The notes: generated by a model from the letters alone, not told the origin. 64,000 nucleotides of DNA from Bacillus sp. SLBN-46 (GCF_031453555.1 NZ_JAVIZM010000001.1:1-64000); one strand, 5' to 3'; shown: positions 34,290-43,945, numbered from the stretch's first letter. Program-made: numbers and translations.

Positions 34290-34913
34290 TTAATTTACTG
34301 AAGGCACAAAAATCTTTTCATACTCGTAGTCGCCATTGGTTTCGTTTATTTTGATAACCGACGCATTTTCTACGGGCTTAAAGCCAGTTAGTTCGTCTAT
34401 TGGCCAATTCATCAGGAAGGTTAACAGCATTTGAATAAAGGCTGCATGGGTAACAATAACAACATTTTCATACCGTTGCTGCCGCTTTACACGCTCTATG
34501 ACGGTGTGCATGAACATCGTTGCACGTAAGTACACATCGGCCAATGACTCCCCATTTTCATAGCGAAAATAAAATTGGCCTGCTGCTTTGAATTCCTTCT
34601 TTTTCTCTGGTGGACGATTGCTGAAATCATAAAGATTACCTAATTCCCATTCTCTAATTAACGGATTCTCGTGAAAGGGAACTTGTTCTGGTAGCAGCGA
34701 ATGAACCGCTTGGGCTGTTTGGATCGTGCGTAAATAGGGCGAACTATAAACTACTGTCTTTTCATTTAGGATGGATTTCATAAATTCAGCCGTTTTTCGA
34801 ACTTGATGAAACCCTAGATCTGTCAACGAATGCTGTGAGTCATGGGTATGCGCCATCACCGTTCGATCGATGTTATGCTCAGATTCCCCATGCCGGATTA
34901 CATATAAATTCAA
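34290..34913 (-). CDS. Histidine phosphatase family protein
   Basis: A 207-residue phosphoglycerate-mutase-fold phosphatase: RHGESEHN (7-14) with the phospho-accepting His 8, the second Arg in SPYLRTIQTA, acidic REWELGN, and VTHAAF with the second catalytic His. Substrate unknown (PhoE/YhfR-like broad phosphatases are the closest type). It is followed on the same strand, upstream, by the HXXEE gene 60 bp away. Confidence 0.88.
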   Translation of the reverse strand: MNLYVIRHGESEHNIDRTVMAHTHDSQHSLTDLGFHQVRKTAEFMKSILNEKTVVYSSPYLRTIQTAQAVHSLLPEQVPFHENPLIREWELGNLYDFSNRPPEKKKEFKAAGQFYFRYENGESLADVYLRATMFMHTVIERVKRQQRYENVVIVTHAAFIQMLLTFLMNWPIDELTGFKPVENASVIKINETNGDYEYEKIFVPSVN

Positions 34914-34973
34914 TTCTCTCCACCCCTTAACAATTTTCCATATAAGATACTACTACCTATAAAACTATTAAAT

Positions 34974-35519
34974 TCATCTTTTTACAGAAGGAAGTAATTT
35001 CGGGGCTATTCTGTGCCCGATTAATACGATTAAAATCGTCACTAAACCGTAAGGAGCATTTAAAACGATATCCCCAAAATTAATAATCTCATCATGAAGA
35101 AGCCGGTAAAATAGATATAGTGAGTAAGGTACGGTAATCAAAATGGCCGTCCCCACACCTAATGCATATGTTCGAAAAAAGAGAGCCTGCCCAATATGTG
35201 TGAATACATGAAGAAACAAGAGAACATTAAATCCGACCACTAACCCAAATAATTGCTGCTCCACTGCCATATAGGATGCAATTATATACATGACAAGTTG
35301 CAATACAACTGGGATGGAAAATCTGGCTGCCGTGGTTTGCGACATACCCTCAAATAAGCCTCTCGCCTTTGCTGGTACCCGATTGATGACCTTTGCATAA
35401 TTTTTCTGAAACCAAGCTTCTACAAAAATGATTTCTTCAAAATCGTGTAATAAAAATGTAAGCGGAAATAACCAAATGACTGTTTCTATACTTAGATTCG
35501 TATTAAGCCATTCCAACAT
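34974..35519 (-). CDS. HXXEE-domain membrane protein
   Basis: A 181-residue membrane protein with the defining HDFEEI motif at the end of the first hydrophobic segment (about residues 26-31) and a second conserved histidine in HVFTHIGQALFFR. About five membrane segments. The family is named for its motif and has no established function; conserved His/Glu residues suggest metal binding or catalysis. Confidence 0.8.
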   Translation of the reverse strand: MLEWLNTNLSIETVIWLFPLTFLLHDFEEIIFVEAWFQKNYAKVINRVPAKARGLFEGMSQTTAARFSIPVVLQLVMYIIASYMAVEQQLFGLVVGFNVLLFLHVFTHIGQALFFRTYALGVGTAILITVPYSLYLFYRLLHDEIINFGDIVLNAPYGLVTILIVLIGHRIAPKLLPSVKR

Positions 35520-35550
35520 GCTCTCACATCTCCACTCTTGAATCTTAAAA

Positions 35551-36348
35551 CTATCGATTCTCTAAATATTCGATAACCTTTTGGAAATCTCCTTTTGTTC
35601 CAACTGTTCCATGTCCAGGAATTGCTGTTTCAATATCCATCTCCTCAACTTTCCTCAAAATCTGAATCCACTTCTCAGGATTTGACTCCTCAAACAGGGA
35701 TGGCTGTGAATTCACGAATAACAAATCACCCATGAAGGCTACTTTTTCCTCTGGAATATAAAGAACAGCATCACAGTAGGAATGTCCGCCACCCAATGTA
35801 AATAGAAGAGCGCTTCTTTCGCTTCCTGTAAAAGTGATTTCATCTGTAAATGTCTGATGAGGTAACACTAATTCCAATGTGGGTAAAGACACTTCCATTT
35901 CGCCTAAAAAATGAATCTGCTGCTGTAACTTTTCATCATATGCCTCACCTAATTTCAGCTTTAGTGACTGAATATAATTTTTCAGACCTTCGATATCACT
36001 TTTCTGCTTATCAATTCTCGCAGGATGAAGGTCCTTCATTTTTTCATAGGTGGTTTGACTCGAAATAATGGTACTTTCCTTGAAAACCTGGTTCCCTCGG
36101 ATGTGGTCTCCATGCCAATGACTATTAATCACCCATGTGACAGGTCTCTTCGTTACTTGAACGGCCATCTTGTTTAAGTCTTCCGCCGCTTGTTGGGTGT
36201 TAAAGGTATCAAATACAAGAGTCTGATCTCCTAAATCTACAAACCCGGCGTTTCCGACTGCACCGCCGCCTTCTTTTGCCATGGCCGCATAAATTCCTTC
36301 TCGGACTTTTTCAAGCGTAAAATGCTTGCTATGAAATTTTTCTAGCAT
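35551..36348 (-). CDS. Metallo-beta-lactamase-fold hydrolase
   Basis: A 265-residue protein with the MBL zinc motif SHWHGDH (about 81-87), a second metal histidine in LGGGHSYCD, the bridging Asp in AFMGDLLF, and the last His in PGHG. It resembles the QuiP/secondary hydrolases of unknown substrate rather than antibiotic lactamases. No signal peptide. Stands at the head of a minus-strand run with the HXXEE and phosphatase genes. Confidence 0.87.
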   Translation of the reverse strand: MLEKFHSKHFTLEKVREGIYAAMAKEGGGAVGNAGFVDLGDQTLVFDTFNTQQAAEDLNKMAVQVTKRPVTWVINSHWHGDHIRGNQVFKESTIISSQTTYEKMKDLHPARIDKQKSDIEGLKNYIQSLKLKLGEAYDEKLQQQIHFLGEMEVSLPTLELVLPHQTFTDEITFTGSERSALLFTLGGGHSYCDAVLYIPEEKVAFMGDLLFVNSQPSLFEESNPEKWIQILRKVEEMDIETAIPGHGTVGTKGDFQKVIEYLENR

Positions 36349-36497
36349 ATCTTCTTACTTCTCCTTCATTGAGTTATTGTTAACAGATAAGCTTTTCTTA
36401 CATTATTTTTTAAAATTGGTGAAAAATAATGGAGGAAAGTGTATTTTAATAAGTATGTAATTATGCTTTGTCAGACAATTAATAGGGATGTGTAATA

Positions 36498-37091
36498 GTG
36501 CAATCTTTGAATCATCTCATTGAACATTATGGATATTTTGGTATCATTATTGCCTTAATTGGTGGGATTGTAGGACTACCCATACCGGATGAAGTCCTGC
36601 TTACTTTTGTTGGCTATAATGTTTTTCAGGAGAAAATGTCTTATTTCCCCTCCCTTTTATGTGCATTTATCGGTGCATTCGGCGGGATTACGCTAAGTTA
36701 TCTTTTAGGGATTAAACTAGGTCTCCCATTCTTACAAAAGTTTGGTCCAAAGCTTCATATAACAGAAGAAAGAGTCGGCAAGACTAGAAAATTATTTATG
36801 AAGTTCGGACCCTTTCTGCTGATCATCGGCTACTTTATTCCTGGTGTAAGGCATGTGACGGCCTATCTTGCGGGGATTAATAATTATTCTTATAAAAAGT
36901 TTGCCTTATTTGCCTATTCTGGTGCCATGACTTGGTGCTTTACTTTTATTACGCTCGGAAAAGCGTTAGGAGAGAATTGGATTCATGTCGGCGCCTATCT
37001 TTCGAGATATAGTCTCTATGTTCTCTTCGTACTCCTTCTTGGCGCTATATTATTTTTTACCTTTCGGAGGAAGAAAAGAGTTTTGAGCTAA
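36498..37091 (+). CDS. DedA family membrane protein
   Basis: A 197-residue protein with the DedA/VTT signature: GIPxP-type segment GLPIPDEVLLTFVGY near the N terminus, FGPKLHITEERVGKT, and GYFIPGVRHVTAYLAGINN. DedA proteins help recycle lipid carriers such as undecaprenyl phosphate and support membrane homeostasis. The start is GTG 36498, preceded by AGGGATG. The 149 bp upstream show no clear promoter. Confidence 0.9.
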   Translation: MQSLNHLIEHYGYFGIIIALIGGIVGLPIPDEVLLTFVGYNVFQEKMSYFPSLLCAFIGAFGGITLSYLLGIKLGLPFLQKFGPKLHITEERVGKTRKLFMKFGPFLLIIGYFIPGVRHVTAYLAGINNYSYKKFALFAYSGAMTWCFTFITLGKALGENWIHVGAYLSRYSLYVLFVLLLGAILFFTFRRKKRVLS

Positions 37092-37096
37092 ATATT

Positions 37097-37220
37097 AATC
37101 AAACGTTTGATTAGTTTTTCGAAACCCTATCTCTTGTATAGACAACTTTTAATCAAACGTTTGATTAGTTTTTCGAAACCCTGCCTCATGTATAGACAAC
37201 TTTTAATCAAACGTTTGATT
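37097..37220. repeat. Three 54-bp tandem repeats with palindrome AATCAAACGTTTGATT
   Basis: The 16 bp perfect palindrome begins at 37097, 37151 and 37205, an exact 54-bp period, with conserved TAGTTTTTCGAAACCC after each of the first two. It fills the space between the convergent DedA and NRDE genes. Each palindrome plus AGTTTTT could act as a weak plus-strand terminator. The same core ATCAAACGTTTGAT recurs once at 41484-41497. Confidence 0.85.
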
Positions 37221-37226
37221 AGTTTT

Positions 37227-37982
37227 TTAAAGGTCCACCCTATAGCTCCGTTCACTTACCTCACCATCAGAAAATACCCGCTCCACATATTCCATCTCTT
37301 TTTCTGACAATAACAAAACGGTGGAACTCCGTGTCCCATAGTGTTCGCTTTGAATAAACAATGGAGAAAGTAATCTTTCCCACTCTAACGATACACCTGT
37401 GTTTGGAAGAGACTCATCTGGGGCAGTTTCTGCATGTTGAAGAAGCACCATCAGCTCCTCAACCAGGTTTTTTCGATTCTCTGTGATGATATGGGACAAA
37501 CCTTTCTTTCCTCTTTCCACCTTCGGCCATTCGGTATTTAACAAATGATTACTGACACCATAGATGCCATGTTCCAGCTTTTGAAGCTCCCGTCCAATAT
37601 TGGAATAATAATAGAGCTCTTTCGCATCACCCGCTAATAAGTTATAACCTGGATACTGCTGTTGACGATTAGCTAACCCCTGCATGTACTCCTTCAAATC
37701 GCCATCATATTTTAAAGCATCTGCCACTAATTCCCCGCGGGATTGCTTGCCTGTGGTTACTTCCTTTGGATTGCGATAATTGGTTAACGCCGCAAATCTT
37801 CCAGAAGTGGTAACTCCCATCCACGTGCCCATCTTCTCTAAATCACGGCCTGCAAGGACGGTAGGGACGTCCTCCCAATAATGAATCGGTGCAGTTTGAC
37901 GTTGATAAAATTCATCTCGGTTAGCGACGACGATTAATGGATATTGCGGATGAACTTTGTAGGCTAATAATATTAAACACAT
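37227..37982 (-). CDS. NRDE family protein (TANGO2-like)
   Basis: A 251-residue protein starting MCLILLAY with the family motif ANRDEFY (20-26), GRDLEKMGTWMGV and ALTNYRNP. The Cys at position 2 fits the Ntn-hydrolase-type fold of this family. Function in bacteria is not established; eukaryotic TANGO2 is tied to lipid and haem handling. Monocistronic, convergent with dedA. Confidence 0.88.
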   Translation of the reverse strand: MCLILLAYKVHPQYPLIVVANRDEFYQRQTAPIHYWEDVPTVLAGRDLEKMGTWMGVTTSGRFAALTNYRNPKEVTTGKQSRGELVADALKYDGDLKEYMQGLANRQQQYPGYNLLAGDAKELYYYSNIGRELQKLEHGIYGVSNHLLNTEWPKVERGKKGLSHIITENRKNLVEELMVLLQHAETAPDESLPNTGVSLEWERLLSPLFIQSEHYGTRSSTVLLLSEKEMEYVERVFSDGEVSERSYRVDL

Positions 37983-38025
37983 GGACTATCACTGCCCTTT
38001 TTGAAATTAAAATTACTTTGCACTT

Positions 38026-38574
38026 CTATTTAATTGATTCCTTACACTTCCGAAGCATCTTTTTAATCAGGCGTATTTGCCCTCTGTGACTCAGCTCATC
38101 CTCAAACACATGAAACCACTTAAAGTAATTATTAGCTGGACGATCCCACCAAAACGGCGCTTGCTCAAATAACCATTCATCTGGCAGCGTTTTAAATGTG
38201 GCAATCGTCTCGTTTCTCACCAGTTCTAATTTTTCAAGGTAATATTCAAGCGTGTTCCCTTTAATCTGCTCTCTAGCATTTTTTCCTAAATCTAATGCAG
38301 GATTAAGAGCACTTTCCTCTTCATCTGTTAGGTCCCGGTTTTCAAACGTTACAATCTGGTATGTTTTTTCAACCGAAGCCATGTGTGCTAATAGCATTCC
38401 AATGGAATTAGCTTCTTCATCAAAGAGAAAATCTAGTTCTTTTACGGTTAAGTCTTTTACTTCATCTAAGGTTGTTTGCCTGGTATAGTTCATCATGGAT
38501 ACCAATTTACTAAATTCCAATCCTAAGCCGTCTTTTTTGTCTATAACATATAATGTTTTATTATCAAAATTCAA
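38026..38574 (-). CDS. DinB/YfiT-like metalloenzyme family protein
   Basis: A 182-residue four-helix-bundle protein. A histidine in LLAHMASVEKTY and two in WFHVFEDELSHRGQI form the usual His3 metal site of the DinB family. These proteins include thiol S-transferases (bacillithiol/mycothiol) and stress-induced proteins; the exact reaction cannot be assigned. The start lies after a purine-rich RBS and the frame matches family length. Confidence 0.75.
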   Translation of the reverse strand: MNFDNKTLYVIDKKDGLGLEFSKLVSMMNYTRQTTLDEVKDLTVKELDFLFDEEANSIGMLLAHMASVEKTYQIVTFENRDLTDEEESALNPALDLGKNAREQIKGNTLEYYLEKLELVRNETIATFKTLPDEWLFEQAPFWWDRPANNYFKWFHVFEDELSHRGQIRLIKKMLRKCKESIK

Positions 38575-38727
38575 TCCTATCCCTCCGATTGGAAAAATAA
38601 TGCAATAGTACTATTCGACTTTTCTGAAGAAAACCCTTTAATTACGGTGTAATTATGTATTCACATGAAATCGTGGTAAACTAACCAACGACATATATAA
38701 ATTTTATTTAAAAAATGGAGTGGTTAG

Positions 38728-38901
38728 ATGAGTAAAGCGAAAGCAAAAGCGAAAAGTGGAATAGGTAGGGGTACAGGTAAAAAAGGCTGGAACCGTTGGC
38801 AAACTAGCGCTAATAAAGCAAAAAGCGCCAAGCCCTATGTCAGCAAAGGGACTAAAAGAGCGGCGGATGAAAAAAATGCCGATCAATCTTCCGATAAATA
38901 G
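38728..38901 (+). CDS. Small basic protein, DUF3934-like
   Basis: A 57-residue lysine-rich protein with the conserved core GTGKKGWNRWQTSANKAKS and KPYVSKGTK, matching the small Bacillus DUF3934 proteins. TGGAGTGG lies seven bases before ATG. Function unknown; the charge suggests nucleic-acid or ribosome contact, which is only inference. 38575-38727 and 38902-39033 contain no other gene that I can see. Confidence 0.8.
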   Translation: MSKAKAKAKSGIGRGTGKKGWNRWQTSANKAKSAKPYVSKGTKRAADEKNADQSSDK

Positions 38902-39033
38902 TTGTCTTAACCTTTTTAGTTGGTAGACGGTATGATAAGTACGTGCCAGTTATTCTCATTTAGAATCTTTGATGAATACTCATTTTGTTGGTAATGATAA
39001 TGAACGATATGACCAACTTAGGAGGTATTTGTA

Positions 39034-39267
39034 ATGTCAGAACTTGAGCCTTTGGAATATGAAACTGGAACCGCGATTCGCGATTATGACATTATTGATA
39101 TTACGGCATCAGCAAATGGCTATGAGGTCCTGCTCGATATTAACTTAGATAGTGGGTATTCATTAACAAGAACCAAATTAGAAATTACCCATGAGGATTT
39201 ACAAGGGTATGAAACAAGCGAGATAGAAGAAGGTATTAGATATGCTTTAGGGTTCTTTGGACAATAG
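39034..39267 (+). CDS. Small acidic protein of unknown function
   Basis: A 77-residue, strongly acidic soluble protein (many Glu/Asp, few basic residues) with predicted beta-strand content in the middle (YEVLLDINLDSGYSLTRTKLEI). No family recognised. The strong RBS AGGAGG nine bases before ATG and intergenic isolation support it as real. Confidence 0.7.
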   Translation: MSELEPLEYETGTAIRDYDIIDITASANGYEVLLDINLDSGYSLTRTKLEITHEDLQGYETSEIEEGIRYALGFFGQ

Positions 39268-39383
39268 GGCGGTTTCCTTCTCCTATCGTTTATAACTATA
39301 TATAATCTTTACACGCTCTTAACATCGGGTTAAGAAATCCCCTCTTTATTTTTAATACAATTAAAGTAAAGGGGGGCGGAAAA

Positions 39384-39917
39384 ATGACTAGAGAACTACT
39401 GGAATTCTTTTATGGCTTTGATTGTCGAGTGCTGCAGAAGGTGAATCACCATTTCGATAAAAAGCTATTAAATCTCTTTTTTCGCTTGGTCACACGTTTA
39501 GGAGGAGCAGATCTTACAATCTCTTTGACGTTGATTCTCATGCTTTTATCATCAGGGGAGGCTAAACTAACGGCCATCAGCAGTGCACTTGCATTATCTG
39601 CGAGTCATATACCTGTCCATATTTTGAAAGAGGTGCTTCCTCGGAGAAGGCCCTATGTAAAAATTGAAAAAACAAAAACTCATGAAAATCCATTACAAGA
39701 CCCTTCTTTTCCTTCAGGGCATACAACAGCTTTTTTATCCGTTGTAACACCCTACATCTTATTTGTACCCATCCTATCCTTTATCTTAATCCCAATTGCA
39801 GTCCTTGTGGGCATATCAAGAATATACCTCGGTCTGCACTACCCATCAGACGTCCTAGCAGGTGCCTTCCTCGGAACACTAACTGGAGTTATCACCTTTT
39901 GCATTTTATGTATCTGA
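39384..39917 (+). CDS. PAP2 family phosphatase
   Basis: A 177-residue membrane phosphatase with the three PAP2 motifs: KEVLPRRRPY, PSFPSGHTTAF and SRIYLGLHYPSDVLAG. It has about five membrane segments. Such proteins dephosphorylate undecaprenyl pyrophosphate or phosphatidate/phosphatidylglycerophosphate. RBS AAAGGGGGGCGG before ATG. Ends before a REP hairpin. Confidence 0.9.
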   Translation: MTRELLEFFYGFDCRVLQKVNHHFDKKLLNLFFRLVTRLGGADLTISLTLILMLLSSGEAKLTAISSALALSASHIPVHILKEVLPRRRPYVKIEKTKTHENPLQDPSFPSGHTTAFLSVVTPYILFVPILSFILIPIAVLVGISRIYLGLHYPSDVLAGAFLGTLTGVITFCILCI

Positions 39918-39930
39918 GAAATACAAATTA

Positions 39931-39994
39931 TGGTGTCAGGCACCACGAAAAGACAAATGTCCTCACACTACGGACATTTGTGGTGCCTGACACC
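39931..39994. repeat. REP-like hairpin GGTGTCAGGCACC
   Basis: Outer arms TGGTGTCAGGCACCA (39931-39945) / TGGTGCCTGACACC (39981-39994) and inner arms ACAAATGTCC / GGACATTTGT. It separates the convergent PAP2 and symporter genes and may end transcription of both. Confidence 0.85.
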
Positions 39995-40003
39995 TTCTTA
40001 TTT

Positions 40004-41387
40004 TTATGCTTCTACAATGTTTGGTTGTTGGTAGGTTTCTTGGTCGAATTCTCCTGTTGCTTTGCTTGTTAGGACGCCTGCAGTCATGGCCCCGCTGACA
40101 TTTAGTGCTGTACGGCCCATGTCAATGAGTGGCTCTACAGAGATGAGCAAACCGACAATAGCAATTGGCAGATTCATAATAGAAAGGACGATGAGGGCTG
40201 CAAAAGTAGCACCACCGCCTACACCAGCAACACCAAAGGAGCTAATCGCTATGACCAAGATGAGCGTAAGAATAAAGGAGAGACTGGTTGGGTCGACCCC
40301 TGCAGCTGGAGCAACCATAACGGCTAGCATGGCTGGGTAAATCCCCGCACAGCCATTTTGACCAATGGAAAGTCCAAATGAGCCTGCAAAGTTTGCTATC
40401 CCTTCAGAAACGCCCAAGTCTTTTGTCTGTGTTTTAATCGTCATTGGTAACGTTCCCGCACTTGTACGTGAAGTAAAGGCAAAGGTTAAGGTAGGAAGGC
40501 CCCTTTTTCACATAATTTCTTGGGTTTAGTTTAACAAACGATAACAGTAATAGATGGACAATAAACATAACGATAAGCGCCACATAGGAAGCAACGACAA
40601 ACTTTCCTAATTTAGCAATGGCTTCATAATCACTTGTGGCGGTGACCCTTGTAATAATTGCTAAAATGCCATACGGTGTGAGGCGAAGAATCAATGTTAC
40701 TACCCTCATGACAATCGAATACGCCGTATCTATGATCCGCGCGAAAAACTCGCCGTGTTCAGATTCCTTTCGTTTGACTCCAAGATAGGCAACCCCAATA
40801 AAGACAGCGAAGATAACAACGGCAATCGTAGAAGTTGGCCGTGCTCCTGTTAAATCCTGAAATGGATTACTCGGAATTAACTCAATAATCTGCTGTGGCA
40901 ATGTCATATTTTCCACACCAGCCACTCTTTCCTCAAGCTGAGCATTTCTAGCTTTCTCGGCATCTCCCGCGTTTAACTGAATCCCGTCAAGACCAAACCC
41001 TAATGCAGACCCAATACCAACGGCAGCAGAAATAGCCGTCGTACCAAGCAAGATTCCAATCACAAGAAAGCTAATCTTCCCGATATTTTTTGTTAATTTC
41101 AACTTAGTAAAAGCGGCAACGATACTTATGAAAACTAGCGGCATAACCACCATTTGCAGTAGCTTAACATAACCATTTCCTACAATGTTAAACCAATCGA
41201 TGGACCCTGTTGTCACCTCATGTGTGGTGCCATAAATCAGATGGATGATAAAACCAAAAATAATACCTAAGCCTAATGCTGTAAAAACACGTTTAGAAAA
41301 AGAGACATGTTTTTTTTGCATCTTGAACAATCCAAACATGAGCGCAAACAAAACGAGGATATTAACAATGATAAGAAGGGCGTTCAT
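40004..41387 (-). pseudogene. Sodium:dicarboxylate/cystine symporter (TcyP-like), frameshifted
   Basis: Two frames together make a full DAACS-family symporter of about 461 residues. The first runs from ATG 41387 to [10 protein letters not shown]; the second resumes with [24 protein letters not shown], the family's serine-rich hairpin region, and continues through [19 protein letters not shown] to the stop at 40004. One extra C in the coding strand at about 40498-40503 (GGGGCC) causes the break. Intact relatives import L-cystine (TcyP) or C4-dicarboxylates by sodium symport; sequence style is closest to TcyP. Either a recent mutation or a base-call error. Confidence 0.85.
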
Positions 41388-41428
41388 TTTACTCCTCCTC
41401 TAAATTTGTAATTTTTTCCAACACATAC

Positions 41429-41451
41429 ATTCCAATGAGTCAAGTCGGAAT
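41429..41451 (-). promoter_or_regulatory. Inverted repeat ATTCC-N13-GGAAT upstream of the symporter
   Basis: Arms 41429-41433 and 41447-41451, about 40 bp before the start codon. It has the general look of a cysteine-metabolism regulator site (CymR type), which would suit a cystine transporter, but the match is from memory and weak. Confidence 0.3.
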
Positions 41452-41483
41452 TACAAATGAACAATCCACTAACCATTAAAACC

Positions 41484-41497
41484 ATCAAACGTTTGAT
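41484..41497. promoter_or_regulatory. Palindrome ATCAAACGTTTGAT
   Basis: Perfect 14 bp palindrome upstream of the symporter gene, identical to the core of the 54-bp repeats at 37097-37220. The central AACGTT is LacI/PurR-like. Possibly a regulator site or a stray repeat copy. Confidence 0.4.
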
Positions 41498-41547
41498 ATT
41501 ACATACATATGTACTGTAGGGACATTAAATACCAAACACGAAAAAAA

Positions 41548-41597
41548 GGTGTCAGGCACCGGCCGTGGACATTTGTCCACGAGCGGTGCCTGACACC
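41548..41597. repeat. REP-like hairpin GGTGTCAGGCACC
   Basis: Arms GGTGTCAGGCACCG (41548-41561) / CGGTGCCTGACACC (41584-41597) with inner GTGGAC / GTCCAC. It directly follows the stop codon of the sigma-54 activator gene and likely acts as its terminator. Confidence 0.85.
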
Positions 41598-41600
41598 CTG

Positions 41601-43022
41601 CTATTTGATCTCATATGTTTTGCATTTTTCGTAGAAGCTGGTTTTCCCTATTTCCAGGAGTTTGGCTGCTTCTTGCTTATTTCCGTTGGTTACGTTGAGC
41701 GCATTTAGAATGGCCTTCTTTTCTGCCTGAGCCAGTGTTTCTTTTAATGGAACAACCGGTAAGAGTATCTCCTCCAAAGAATGACTGCTTTCCGTACGGC
41801 TCTCGATCTCAGAGGGGCTCTCCGGTTCCAATTCACGCAAATATAATGGCAGGTGAACCAATTCAATGGTTTTCCCATCTAGAACATTGATCGTTCGCTC
41901 CAACACATTCTCAAGCTCTCGAATGTTTCCCGGCCAGGAATGCTGCATCAATCTTTCTTTTACCTCAGCTGAGAACTCTATCCCTTTACGATAAAATCTC
42001 CTCTCCAGTTTTTTCAATAAACTGATAGAGATTTGTGGGATATCCTCTTTTCTTTTTCTAAGAGGAGGAATTTCAATTTTTATGACATTCAATCGGTAAT
42101 ATAAGTCCTGACGAAACTTCCCTTCCTCCACCAGCTTCTCTAAATCCCGATGGGTTGCCGCGATGATTCGAACATCAACAGGAATGGACTTTTGAGCTCC
42201 GACCCTTTGCACCTCTTTTTCCTGTAAGACTCGCAAAAGCTTGCTTTGCATCGAGAGGGGCATGTCCCCAATTTCATCGAGAAAAAGGGTACCATTATTT
42301 GCTATTTCAAATTGCCCCTTCTTCCCCCCTTTTTTTGCTCCCGTAAAGGCACCTTCTTCATACCCAAACAGCTCCGATTCTAGTAAATGTTCAGGAATCG
42401 ATGCGCAGTTGATGGCCACAAAAGGCAATGATTCTCGCATACTATTATTATGTATGGCGTGGGCAAATAACTCTTTACCCGTCCCAGATTCACCGATCAA
42501 TAAGACTGATGAGTTGCTCTCAGATATTCTTTCTGCAAGTTTTTTCGCTGCTAAGAAAGCCTGGCTATTCCCAATTAAATCGGAGAATTGGTACTTACTT
42601 TTCAATTCTTTTTCAACTTTTGTTTTATAATATTTCAGTTCTTCTACAAGCCTTTGTATTTTCGTTTTATACATCCGCCATTCCTCTGGTGTACGGAACA
42701 TGACGGTTCCCAAGGCTCCGACCCTTTCTCCATCCACAATGAGAGGGTACCGGTTAGCAATCATTTCACTACCATTGATGGGGTGCAACGAAGCAAGCTC
42801 TTTTTGTCCTGTATTGGCAACGATATGCATGCGGGTATTTTCAATTACCTCTTCCACAGGCCGGTTAATGGCATCCTCTACTGTCGTCCCCAAAAACTCG
42901 CAATAAGCCTCATTAATATAAAGAATAATACCCTCTCGATCCACCACTACAATTCGTTCCGCTAATAGATTAATAATTTGCTCATGCCAATTATAGGGGA
43001 TATTCTCAAATCCTTGGTACAT
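41601..43022 (-). CDS. Sigma-54-dependent transcriptional activator
   Basis: A 473-residue enhancer-binding protein: N-terminal PAS domain (about 15-110), short coiled coil (115-145), AAA+ domain with Walker A GESGTGKE (177-184), the sigma-54 contact loop GAFTGA (224-229) and Walker [11 protein letters not shown], then a Fis-type helix-turn-helix ([26 protein letters not shown]). It opens promoters with RNA polymerase-sigma-54. Directly downstream of the hydroxybutyrate genes, whose operon has a consensus sigma-54 promoter, so it is their probable activator. Confidence 0.94.
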   Translation of the reverse strand: MYQGFENIPYNWHEQIINLLAERIVVVDREGIILYINEAYCEFLGTTVEDAINRPVEEVIENTRMHIVANTGQKELASLHPINGSEMIANRYPLIVDGERVGALGTVMFRTPEEWRMYKTKIQRLVEELKYYKTKVEKELKSKYQFSDLIGNSQAFLAAKKLAERISESNSSVLLIGESGTGKELFAHAIHNNSMRESLPFVAINCASIPEHLLESELFGYEEGAFTGAKKGGKKGQFEIANNGTLFLDEIGDMPLSMQSKLLRVLQEKEVQRVGAQKSIPVDVRIIAATHRDLEKLVEEGKFRQDLYYRLNVIKIEIPPLRKRKEDIPQISISLLKKLERRFYRKGIEFSAEVKERLMQHSWPGNIRELENVLERTINVLDGKTIELVHLPLYLRELEPESPSEIESRTESSHSLEEILLPVVPLKETLAQAEKKAILNALNVTNGNKQEAAKLLEIGKTSFYEKCKTYEIK

Positions 43023-43076
43023 TCTTTTCCCACCCTTACCACACTAGATATATTAATTATACCAAATATACTGACA

Positions 43077-43117
43077 AAGGGGTCAGACCCCACAAACATG
43101 TGGTTCCTGACCCCTTT
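43077..43117. repeat. Hairpin GGGGTCAGACCCC type, terminator-like
   Basis: AAGGGGTCAG...CCACA / TGTGG...CCTGACCCCTT between the hydroxybutyrate dehydrogenase and the activator gene. A relative of the dispersed REP hairpins; T-run present on both strands. Confidence 0.75.
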
Positions 43118-43122
43118 TTACC

Positions 43123-43908
43123 TTATTGGGCTGTATAGCCACCATCCAGGATGACTGCCTGACCGGTAATGCCTCTTCCTTTATCACTTGCTAAAAAGAC
43201 AGCATAATCGGCAATTTCCGAGACAGACAGAAGTCTCCTTTGCGGAACAAGCGGGAAAATCACATCTTCAAGTACACGATCTAAGCTGACATTCCGAGTT
43301 TTCGCCAAATCCCCCAGTTGGTTTCTCACAAGCGGAGTATCGACGTAGCCAGGACATAACGCATTTACAGTAATCCCATCCGCTGCGCCTTCTAGTGCTG
43401 CCACCTTCGTTAAACCAATAACACCGTGTTTGGCACTGTTATAAGCAGCCTTCCCGGCAAAGCCGATGACCCCATTTATGGAAGCCATATTGATGACTCT
43501 GCCAAATCCTTGTTTTTTCATAAGTGGAAAAACATGTTTGATGCCAACGAACGGTGCCGTTAACATGATTTTGACAAGTAACTCAAACTTTTCAGTTGGG
43601 AACTCCTCAATTGGAGACACATACTGCATCCCGGCATTATTGACTAAAATATCAAGGCTTCCAAATGTCTGGTAGGCTAGCTCTAGGCTATTTTTAAAAG
43701 CTTCCTCATCTGTAACATCACAGGGAGCCGCTAATGCTTCGAAGCCTTGCTCCCTTAGCTCAACGGCCACTTCTTCGCTCTTGACCGCGTTTAAATCTGA
43801 AATAACTACCTTTGCGCCTTCCTGTGCAAAAGTCTTTGCGAGTTCTAATCCAATTCCACTTGCAGATCCAGTAATAAATGCTGTTTTCCCTTCTAATGAC
43901 TGTTTCAT
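43123..43908 (-). CDS. 3-hydroxybutyrate dehydrogenase
   Basis: A 261-residue short-chain dehydrogenase: cofactor motif GSASGIG (14-20), NNAG (90-93), catalytic S143, Y156 and K160. The segment NNAGMQYVSPIEEFPTEKF and the substrate loop around VPQRRLLS are characteristic of D-3-hydroxybutyrate dehydrogenases. It oxidises 3-hydroxybutyrate to acetoacetate with NAD. Located 37 bp after the GntP-type permease gene in one operon, so substrate import and oxidation are coupled. Confidence 0.9.
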   Translation of the reverse strand: MKQSLEGKTAFITGSASGIGLELAKTFAQEGAKVVISDLNAVKSEEVAVELREQGFEALAAPCDVTDEEAFKNSLELAYQTFGSLDILVNNAGMQYVSPIEEFPTEKFELLVKIMLTAPFVGIKHVFPLMKKQGFGRVINMASINGVIGFAGKAAYNSAKHGVIGLTKVAALEGAADGITVNALCPGYVDTPLVRNQLGDLAKTRNVSLDRVLEDVIFPLVPQRRLLSVSEIADYAVFLASDKGRGITGQAVILDGGYTAQ

Positions 43909-43945
43909 ACGAGATCCTCCTTTAAATCTAGTACATTATGAATCG

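Noticed and set aside
37107..37307. 66-codon frame across the 54-bp repeats
   Set aside because: Product is a translated repeat; no ribosome binding site and overlap with the NRDE gene's 3' end.
38704..38886. 60-codon minus-strand frame
   Set aside because: It is the complement of the better supported plus-strand DUF3934-like gene, which has a ribosome binding site and a conserved core.
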